This document shows positions 1-5,292 of a DNA stretch of 6,151 nt, in pieces. Location of the stretch: NCBI GenBank assembly GCA_028822125.1, contig JAPKEK010000151.1:1-6151 (forward strand), given 5' to 3'. The first letter of the stretch is position 1, and the number at the start of each line of letters is the position of its first letter. A model generated the notes under the pieces. The model was not told the DNA's origin. It was given only the letters and a program-made list of their open reading frames with translations, and searched no databases. This stretch comes from Pseudomonadales bacterium. Lineage in GTDB: Bacteria > Pseudomonadota > Gammaproteobacteria > Pseudomonadales > Azotimanducaceae. The translations under genes were made by a program, and so were the position numbers.

Positions 1-650
1 TTATCCTGGTTATGATCTCGGTAGAAGACAAACCCAGCCATGAGCTACCCACCGGTTCTGTTTTAACTGAATTACGACTCGGCTTTTCCTACGTCCTGAA
101 TACGCCAATTATTTACATGCTGCTGGGCTGTAATTTCCTCATGGTTTTCTTCAGCATGACCTATTTCATGTTGCTGCCCGGGTTTGCCAAAGACGTACTA
201 CTGGCAGGACCCGATCGATTAGGATTGCTGATTTCCATATCTGGCATTGGATCACTGCTGGGCTCGCTTTATATTGCATCCTATGGAAATAAAGGTCGGG
301 CCAGGGTTCTACTGTATGGCGCTTTATTAATGGGTATATCGCTGTTTTTTTTCGCCCTGTCTACCCACTACTGGTTATCGGTGGCACTGTTGACCGTGGT
401 TGGCTTTGGCCAATCGGCCAGGATGTCGCTTTCAAATGTCTTGATACAATCTTACGTTGATGATGAATTCCGCGGCCGGGTGATGAGTATCTACATGTTA
501 GAAATGGCTTTCCTGTCCGTTAGCATCTACCCAATTAGCCTGCTTGCCGATTATTATGGGCCCCAACTAGCAGTCGGTATTTCTGCAGTTGGCCTGGTAA
601 GCCTGATAATGGTGCTGTTTATGGTGCCAGCCTACCGCGACCTGGACTAA
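1..650 (+). CDS. MFS transporter, C-terminal half (5' end outside window)
   Basis: Partial integral inner-membrane transporter of the major facilitator superfamily. The frame is open to the left edge (first full codon at base 3), and the first ATG at base 12 would give only half a transporter, so the true start is upstream. Counting from that ATG, about six hydrophobic helices are visible (roughly residues 31-54, 67-88, 97-115, 118-138, 157-180, 185-207), matching TM7-12 of a 12-helix MFS protein; residues 1-30 fit the central cytoplasmic loop. The DEFRGRVMS motif near residues 152-159 between TM10 and TM11, and the glycine-rich GIGSLLGSL stretch in TM8, resemble the MFS_3/EntS-like group, many of which are drug or siderophore exporters. 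The substrate cannot be read from this half. It ends 36 bases before the beta-galactosidase gene on the same strand, so co-transcription is likely; a role in sugar transport is only a guess from that position. Confidence 0.88.
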   Translation, partial: ILVMISVEDKPSHELPTGSVLTELRLGFSYVLNTPIIYMLLGCNFLMVFFSMTYFMLLPGFAKDVLLAGPDRLGLLISISGIGSLLGSLYIASYGNKGRARVLLYGALLMGISLFFFALSTHYWLSVALLTVVGFGQSARMSLSNVLIQSYVDDEFRGRVMSIYMLEMAFLSVSIYPISLLADYYGPQLAVGISAVGLVSLIMVLFMVPAYRDLD

Positions 651-676
651 GCCAGTACGCTAACGAACGAGAAAAT

Positions 677-680
677 AGGA
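677..680 (+). promoter_or_regulatory. Ribosome binding site of the beta-galactosidase gene
   Basis: AGGA followed by a 6-base spacer to the ATG at 687. It supports that start, and the protein from there begins with the WENPE...RLPA segment typical of bacterial LacZ-type N-termini. No convincing promoter is visible in the 36-base gap after the transporter gene, so expression probably comes from upstream. Confidence 0.6.
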
Positions 681-686
681 TAACAA

Positions 687-3600
687 ATGGCAAACCCATT
701 CTGGGAGAACCCTGAGACAATCGGCTATGGCAGGTTACCAGCAAGGGCAAGTTTTGAAAGATTCGGCTCGACTCAGCATGCCAAAATAGGCCAGCAGCCG
801 CGCAAGAAAGTCCTTTCCAGTCACTGGCGCTTTCATCGTTGCGGCAGCCCGGATAAAACACCCGAAGGCTGGAACACGGCCAGCTTCGATGACAGCTATT
901 TCCTACCGGTGGAGCTACCCGCCTTGTGGACCATGGATGACCGCGTCGAAGACCAGCCTATCTACACTAATGTGCGCATGCCCTTTAAAACCGAGCCGCC
1001 GCTGGTACCAGCGGAAAACCCAACCGGCCTGTACCGCTATCGCCTGAATGACGCCCAAGTGCCTGAGGGACAACGAACCCTGCTCATGCTTAGTGGCATC
1101 GAAAGCTGCTACTTCGTTTATTTAAACGGGATTGAAATCGCCTTCAGCAAGGATTCGAGACTGCCAACCGAGATCGATTTAACTCAATACCTGCAAGCAG
1201 GGGGAAATATTGTCGCCCTGAAAGTCATCCGCTGGAGTGATGCCAGCTATATCGAAGACCAGGATCAGTGGTGGCATGCTGGTATACATAGAGAAGTGGC
1301 TTTGTATTCAACGCCGAGTGTTTTTATTCGAGATATCCACTGCCGGCCTGAATACCTCCTGGACCAACAGCAAGGGCGACTTGCAGTAGATATTAGAATC
1401 GGCGGAGAACATCGCCTTAGCCTAAACCACTCAGTATCAATCAGGCTGCTTGATCCAGCTGGCAGGCGGGCAATCAAAAGGGACCTGAAAGCAAGCATAA
1501 GCAAATCAAACTTTTACCCAGTGACGGGTAAGGGGCCGTTGCTAACCCTTGAAACTGAACCTATCACGGTGACCCCCTGGTCAGCGGAGCAACCCGCTCT
1601 TTATCAACTGCTGGTCAGCCTTATTGATGATAAGGGCCAGACCATTGAGGCAACATCGCTGAAAATAGGCTTCCGCCACCTGGTCATTAAAAACAGAGAA
1701 TTGCTGATCAATGGCAAAGCCGTTCTTATCCGTGGTGTTAACCGGCATGACCATAGTGATACCACGGGCAAAGTCATATCCGAAGCGCTCATGCGCCAAG
1801 ACATCGAAACGATGAAACAGCACAATATCAATGCAGTTCGCACCAGTCATTACCCGAATGATGCATTATTTTACGATCTTTGCGATGAATACGGCCTGTA
1901 CGTGGTTGATGAGGCTAACATCGAAGCCCACCACCACTATGCACAATTAGGCGCGGACCCGAACTGGGCCAACGCTTTCCTGAATCGTGCCATTCGCATG
2001 GTGGAACGAGACAAGAACCATCCCAGCATCATTATGTGGAGCCTGGGCAACGAGACAGGATTCGGCCCTAACCAAACTGCCATGGCTGGCTGGATTCGGC
2101 AATTCGACCCCAGTCGTCCAATCCATAACGAAAATGCTATCTGTGAACAAGGCGTGTCCCGGCACTGGGACAGCAACCCCCAGGGCAGTGATATTGTCTG
2201 CCCTATGTATCCTTCTGTGGCAGACATCATTGAACATGCCAGGCACACCAAAGATCCACGGCCGGTCATCATGTGCGAATACGCCCACGCTATGGGAAAC
2301 AGCTGCGGTAACCTGCTGGAATACTGGCAGGCCATTGAGCAATACCGGGGATTGCAGGGGGGCTTTATCTGGGAATGGCTCGACCATGGTATAAAAAGTA
2401 CGGCAAACGGCCAGCAATACTGGGCTTATGGCGGTGATTTTGGTGAGGATATCCACGACTTGAATTTTGTTTGTGACGGCCTGTGCTGGCCCGATCGAAC
2501 ACCGCATAGTTCCCTGGTTGAATATAAGAAAATAATCCAGCCGATCACTGTCAGAAAACACAAAGGCCATCTTGTCATCACCAACAAACAGCACTTTAAC
2601 GGGTTAGATGCGTACCACGCCAGATGGTCACACCTGATTGATGGCAGCGCTGAACGATCTGGTGCCTTATCTGTGCCCTTAATACCCCCGGGTGAAACTG
2701 CAACCATTGCGCTACCGGAACTTGCAACGCCCAGGCAAAGCAACGCCATACAATCTCTGCTGATTACCTTTGAGCTGGCTAAAAATACCCGCTGGGCGGG
2801 CAAAGGACACATTGTCGCCTGGGATCAGGTGAAGCTGACAACGGGCCGAAGGCGCAAACGAAAAGCACTTGCCGGGGCCAGCTTTAAATCAACCAGGCAA
2901 GACCTGACTGTCATTACCCGACAGGCAAAGCTCACCTTTACTAATGATGGCTTTATTTCCTGGCTTCACAATGACCAGGAGTTGTTAAGCGGTGCAACTG
3001 AGGTCAACATCGTCAGGGCGCCCATGGATAACGATGGGATCAAGGGATGGGCAGGTCACCAGAATAAAGCCCTCGACCGATGGAAAAGCCAGGGCTTGTT
3101 CGAAGCACAGCAAAACTGGAATCGTGCCAAAGCCGTGGAAACAGCCGATGGCACTATTACCGTCACCCAGACCAACAGCGTAAAAACCCTGGCAGGTACA
3201 GTGCGTTGCCGGTGTATCTACACCATAGACGGCTCCAACAGCATCCGTATTGAGCATCATTTCGAAGTACCCAGTTCCCTGGCTGACCTGCCCAGACTTG
3301 GGCTGCGATACCCTTTGTCCGGCAAGTTCGAACAACTCAGCTGGTTTGGCAGAGGCCCCCATGAAACCTACTGTGATCGCAAACAGTCCGGCATCATCGC
3401 CAGGCACGACAGCACCGTATCAAATCAATATATCCCCTATATTCTCCCCCAGGAACACGGCAATATAACCGACCTGCGCTGGCTGGAACTGCGTGCAGAC
3501 CCAGACAGTCTGCTCCGCATGGATGCCCTTCAGCCAATCGAAGGCTCGGCTAGTCGCTATTCCCAGGAAATGCTGACGGCCGCTTACCATACCTATGAAG

Positions 3601-3752
3601 TCGCCCCGGATCATCGCGTCTGGCTCTGCCTTGATGTCATGCAGAGAGGGGTTGGTGGCGCCAGCTGTGGGCCCGACACGCTCGAGCAATATCGACTCAA
3701 GGCGGGCCAGCACCAGCTGAATTACGACCTTACCTGGAAATCGGAGCCCTGA
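687..3752 (+). CDS. lacZ: LacZ-type beta-galactosidase (glycoside hydrolase family 2)
   Basis: Retaining beta-galactosidase that hydrolyses terminal beta-D-galactosides such as lactose; cytoplasmic, since no signal peptide is visible. At 1021 residues it is full length (E. coli LacZ is 1023-1024). Order: GH2 sugar-binding domain (about 45-215), Ig-like domain (217-330), TIM barrel (332-625), second Ig-like domain (640-715), C-terminal beta-galactosidase domain (740-1018). By motif alignment with E. coli LacZ: acid/base E456 in GNE (E461), nucleophile E531 in CEYAHAMGNS (E537), magnesium ligands E413 and H415 (E416, H418), H388 in RTSHYPN (H391), Y508 (Y503), W562 (W568), N111 (N102), D193 (D201). 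D597 replaces the sodium ligand N604, and C994 stands where E. coli has W999. A basic run GRRRKRK at 720-726 lies in the linker before the last domain. Start: AGGA at 677-680 lies 6 bases before the ATG. Family and activity are secure; the natural substrate is not. Confidence 0.97.
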   Translation: MANPFWENPETIGYGRLPARASFERFGSTQHAKIGQQPRKKVLSSHWRFHRCGSPDKTPEGWNTASFDDSYFLPVELPALWTMDDRVEDQPIYTNVRMPFKTEPPLVPAENPTGLYRYRLNDAQVPEGQRTLLMLSGIESCYFVYLNGIEIAFSKDSRLPTEIDLTQYLQAGGNIVALKVIRWSDASYIEDQDQWWHAGIHREVALYSTPSVFIRDIHCRPEYLLDQQQGRLAVDIRIGGEHRLSLNHSVSIRLLDPAGRRAIKRDLKASISKSNFYPVTGKGPLLTLETEPITVTPWSAEQPALYQLLVSLIDDKGQTIEATSLKIGFRHLVIKNRELLINGKAVLIRGVNRHDHSDTTGKVISEALMRQDIETMKQHNINAVRTSHYPNDALFYDLCDEYGLYVVDEANIEAHHHYAQLGADPNWANAFLNRAIRMVERDKNHPSIIMWSLGNETGFGPNQTAMAGWIRQFDPSRPIHNENAICEQGVSRHWDSNPQGSDIVCPMYPSVADIIEHARHTKDPRPVIMCEYAHAMGNSCGNLLEYWQAIEQYRGLQGGFIWEWLDHGIKSTANGQQYWAYGGDFGEDIHDLNFVCDGLCWPDRTPHSSLVEYKKIIQPITVRKHKGHLVITNKQHFNGLDAYHARWSHLIDGSAERSGALSVPLIPPGETATIALPELATPRQSNAIQSLLITFELAKNTRWAGKGHIVAWDQVKLTTGRRRKRKALAGASFKSTRQDLTVITRQAKLTFTNDGFISWLHNDQELLSGATEVNIVRAPMDNDGIKGWAGHQNKALDRWKSQGLFEAQQNWNRAKAVETADGTITVTQTNSVKTLAGTVRCRCIYTIDGSNSIRIEHHFEVPSSLADLPRLGLRYPLSGKFEQLSWFGRGPHETYCDRKQSGIIARHDSTVSNQYIPYILPQEHGNITDLRWLELRADPDSLLRMDALQPIEGSASRYSQEMLTAAYHTYEVAPDHRVWLCLDVMQRGVGGASCGPDTLEQYRLKAGQHQLNYDLTWKSEP

Positions 3753-3753
3753 A

Positions 3754-4473
3754 ATGAAAGCTGACTCAAGCCAGGATCAATCTTCAGGGAACCCTGGTGA
3801 AATAGAAACCACACTGGAAAATTCGATTCGAGTCTGGGACATTCCGACAAGGCTTTTTCACTGGTTGCTGGTCGGCTTACTGATCATTTCCTGCTACACC
3901 GGATTAACCGGTGGTTTTTATGAAATGGACTATCATATGCTGTCGGGTTACGGCATCCTGACCCTGGTTATTTTCAGAGTCCTGTGGGGCCTGACGGGTA
4001 CGCACTACGCCCGATTCAGAGAATTCCTGCCCGGACCGCGGCAAATCAAAAACCATTTAACCTCGATTCTGAAAAAACCCCATCAGGGAGCCGGGCATAC
4101 CCCTCTGGGCGCCTTGAATATATTTATTATTCTGATATTGATCTTCGTGCAGGCGGGCACTGGCCTTTTTTCTAATGACGATATTTTCACGGAGGGGCCG
4201 CTGGCCAGTTCAGTAAGTTACGAAACCAGCCGCTGGTTAACGGGCATTCATGGAGTCAACATCTGGTTTCTGGTCGCATGCGCCGTGATCCATCTGCTGG
4301 CGATCGCCCTGCACCAGTTCTACTTCAGGGAAAACCTGGTGAAAGCCATGCTCACAGGGAACAAGACCGTAAAAGATATCGATGTGCCATTGTCCTTTTT
4401 TCGAGAAATCATTTGTGCCGCCCTGGTCCTGTGTTTCAGTGCCCTGGGGGTCTATCTGCTAATTAACTATTAA
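3754..4473 (+). CDS. Cytochrome b561-type di-heme membrane protein
   Basis: A 239-residue inner-membrane protein of the cytochrome b561 / Ni-Fe-hydrogenase b-type cytochrome family (COG3658-like), which carries electrons between quinones and periplasmic redox proteins. A soluble, Ser/Gln-rich N-terminus (1-24) leads into the family signature VWDIPTRLFHW. Hydrophobic helices lie near 34-51, 63-81, 118-138, 165-187 and 214-238. Four histidines at family heme-ligand positions are present: H36 (FHW), H61 (HMLSGYG), H166 (GIHG) and H180 (VIHLLAIALH), enough for two bis-His b hemes. Family-typical WGLTGTHYARF (78-88), GHTPLGAL (114-121) and DDIFTEGPL (142-150) are also present. It starts 1 base after the beta-galactosidase stop; GGAG at 3743-3746, inside the end of that gene, is a good ribosome site 7 bases upstream, so translation is probably coupled. 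Its 3' end converges with a class II cytochrome c gene, a plausible electron-transfer partner. The substrate is unknown. Confidence 0.9.
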   Translation: MKADSSQDQSSGNPGEIETTLENSIRVWDIPTRLFHWLLVGLLIISCYTGLTGGFYEMDYHMLSGYGILTLVIFRVLWGLTGTHYARFREFLPGPRQIKNHLTSILKKPHQGAGHTPLGALNIFIILILIFVQAGTGLFSNDDIFTEGPLASSVSYETSRWLTGIHGVNIWFLVACAVIHLLAIALHQFYFRENLVKAMLTGNKTVKDIDVPLSFFREIICAALVLCFSALGVYLLINY

Positions 4474-4499
4474 GCGATACCGATTAAGCGATACCGATT
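4469..4499. repeat. Perfect 14-bp tandem duplication at the end of the cytochrome b gene
   Basis: The unit attaagcgataccg occurs at 4469-4482 and again at 4483-4496, followed by a further att (4497-4499), giving about 2.2 identical copies. The first copy carries the TAA stop codon of the cytochrome b gene at 4471-4473. The second copy is non-coding and lies between the two convergent genes. It looks like a recent slippage duplication; because it starts at the stop codon it does not change either protein. Confidence 0.9.
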
Positions 4500-4521
4500 C
4501 AGAACTCTGGTTCAGGGATCG
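4495..4521. terminator. Imperfect hairpin between convergent genes, possible weak terminator
   Basis: CGATTC at 4495-4500 can pair with GGATCG at 4516-4521 (including one G-T pair), and after a small internal loop GAAC at 4502-4505 pairs with GTTC at 4510-4513 around the loop TCTG. That makes about 10 base pairs in two blocks. It covers the stop codon of the class II cytochrome c gene. There is no T-tract on either side, so it is not a standard rho-independent terminator; it might slow convergent transcription or protect the 3' end, or be chance. Confidence 0.25.
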
Positions 4522-4946
4522 TGCTCCTCGCGAAAATCATCATGGCAGCCTTTGCAACTACCGCCCAGCGCCTGTATAGCGGGCCCTATCTGCCCCATAT
4601 CACCACTTTTTGCCGCTACCGCCATCTCCTGGGCAGCGCTAACGAAGTTATTCATGGCCTCACTAAAGGCATCCGGTTGTTCCCAGACGGCTGCCAGGGA
4701 ATGAGATTTACTGGTGCCGCTGCCTGCCGGAAACACATCAGGCATGATACCTGCAACATCGGCCATACCATCTGCGTGCACCGACAAATTCTGAAGATGT
4801 ACCTGACCCTTTAAAATGGCCGCCATGGACGAGATATGACCTTTAGCAGAGTTCATGATGCCTTCTCGATATTTATATTCAGCCTCACCATCGGCGAGAG
4901 TTGAAAATGAAAAAACACAACCCATCAATAGCAACAAACCCTTCAT
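4512..4946 (-). CDS. Class II cytochrome c (cytochrome c'/c556 family), periplasmic
   Basis: A 144-residue secreted monoheme cytochrome of the four-helix-bundle class II type. Residues 1-18 form a short Sec signal peptide with likely cleavage after TLA, before DGEAE. Heme is attached near the C-terminus by CKGCH (131-135), with H135 as proximal ligand and the family arginine at R139 in HDDFR. The first helix carries KYREGIM (25-31), matching the distal-side helix of the family; M31 aligns with the distal residue (Leu16 in Alcaligenes xylosoxidans c'). Cytochromes c' are high-spin proteins that bind NO or CO, while c556 proteins use this methionine as a sixth ligand; sequence alone does not decide. 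Start: the in-frame ATG at 4967 lacks a ribosome site and would spoil the signal peptide, whereas ATG at 4946 follows a strong AAGGAGG. The gene converges on the cytochrome b gene (38 bases apart) and is divergent from xseB. Confidence 0.92.
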   Translation of the reverse strand: MKGLLLLMGCVFSFSTLADGEAEYKYREGIMNSAKGHISSMAAILKGQVHLQNLSVHADGMADVAGIMPDVFPAGSGTSKSHSLAAVWEQPDAFSEAMNNFVSAAQEMAVAAKSGDMGQIGPAIQALGGSCKGCHDDFREEHDP

Positions 4947-4951
4947 AACAT

Positions 4952-4958
4952 CCTCCTT
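4952..4958 (-). promoter_or_regulatory. Strong ribosome binding site of the class II cytochrome c gene
   Basis: On the - strand this reads AAGGAGG, followed by a 5-base spacer and ATG AAG at 4946. It decides the start: the frame stays open to an ATG at 4967, but that codon lies upstream of this site and would add MSLKEDV before an otherwise ordinary signal peptide. Confidence 0.9.
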
Positions 4959-4977
4959 CAGACTCAAGATACTAGGG

Positions 4978-5006
4978 ATCTTAGCACAGTTTCATTGACC
5001 TGTAGG
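4978..5006 (-). promoter_or_regulatory. Candidate promoter of the class II cytochrome c gene
   Basis: On the - strand an extended -10, TGC TAAGAT (bases 4986-4978), has a 4/6 match to TATAAT plus the TGn element. A poor -35, CCTACA (5006-5001), lies 17 bases upstream. Transcription would start near 4971, giving a leader of about 25 bases that includes the AAGGAGG site. The prediction is by eye; the weak -35 suggests dependence on the extended -10 or on an activator. Confidence 0.35.
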
Positions 5007-5023
5007 AGTCCTATGAGTATCTT
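4995..5023 (+). promoter_or_regulatory. Candidate sigma-70 promoter for xseB-ispA
   Basis: TTGACC (4995-5000, 5/6 match to the -35 consensus) and TATCTT (5018-5023, 4/6 match to the -10 consensus) are separated by the ideal 17 bases. The start would be near 5030, giving a leader of about 23 bases before the xseB ATG. Its -35 abuts the -35 of the candidate promoter on the other strand, so the two may compete for RNA polymerase. A perfect palindrome occupies part of the spacer. Confidence 0.5.
5003..5013. repeat. Perfect palindrome inside the xseB promoter spacer
   Basis: TAGGA-G-TCCTA is an 11-base inverted repeat with a single central base. It lies between the -35 and -10 of the candidate xseB promoter and overlaps the -35 of the candidate cytochrome promoter, a position where a bound regulator would affect both. 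It is short, and no known regulator site is recognised. Confidence 0.3.
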
Positions 5024-5052
5024 CAACACTGGCACCAATTCAGGGTATAGAC

Positions 5053-5292
5053 ATGACCAACAAGAAAAGTTTTCCTTTCGAAGCGACCCTAGAGAAGCTG
5101 GAAACCATTGTTGAAAAAATGGAACAGGGTGACATGTCGCTGGAGGATTCACTCAAGGCATTTGAACAAGGAATCCAGTTAACCAGATCATGTCAGAAAG
5201 CCCTTGTTGAAGCAGAACAACAGGTCCAACTACTGCTCCAGGAAAACGGCCAACTGCAGACCACTGAGTTTGCAGTCAGCGATGATGAATGA
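5053..5292 (+). CDS. xseB: Exodeoxyribonuclease VII small subunit
   Basis: The 79-residue small subunit of exonuclease VII, a cytoplasmic enzyme that degrades single-stranded DNA from both ends to short oligonucleotides; several XseB chains bind one XseA catalytic subunit, which is not in this window. The length is normal for the family (about 80). The conserved pattern FEATLEKLETIVEKMEQGD (residues 9-27), then SLEDSLKAFEQGIQL (29-43), C48 and the AEQQVQLL heptad-like segment (54-61), describe the usual two-helix coiled-coil hairpin. The acidic tail after residue 68 is variable in the family. Start: AGGG at 5042-5045 is 7 bases upstream of the ATG. The stop overlaps the start of ispA, so the two genes are almost certainly co-transcribed and translationally coupled, an order familiar from gammaproteobacteria. 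Confidence 0.96.
   Translation: MTNKKSFPFEATLEKLETIVEKMEQGDMSLEDSLKAFEQGIQLTRSCQKALVEAEQQVQLLLQENGQLQTTEFAVSDDE

Noticed and set aside
12..650. The transporter as a LacY-type lactose permease because of the neighbouring beta-galactosidase
   Set aside because: The visible half resembles the MFS_3/EntS-like group, and none of the LacY sugar-binding motifs can be seen; position alone is not enough.
651..686. TAGGAT at 676-681 as a -10 element for the beta-galactosidase gene
   Set aside because: No recognisable -35 lies about 17 bases upstream, and the site overlaps the ribosome binding site, leaving no room for a leader.
1947..2594. Long open frame on the - strand (215 codons) inside the beta-galactosidase gene
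   Set aside because: It lies wholly opposite the TIM-barrel coding region with its conserved GH2 motifs, resembles no known protein, and is explained as a codon-bias shadow.
4469..4499. The tandem repeat as the start of a CRISPR array or an integration site
   Set aside because: The copies are adjacent with no spacers, only about two are present, and no integrase, cas gene or tRNA end is nearby.
4915..4946. Lipobox-like LMGC at residues 7-10 of the class II cytochrome, suggesting a lipoprotein
   Set aside because: The cysteine is far too close to the N-terminus, methionine is not usual at -2, and the hydrophobic stretch continues past it to a normal TLA cleavage site.
4947..4967. Earlier start of the class II cytochrome at 4967 (7 extra residues)
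   Set aside because: The strong AAGGAGG site lies downstream of that ATG and at the right distance from the ATG at 4946; the extra MSLKEDV would put acidic residues before the signal peptide.
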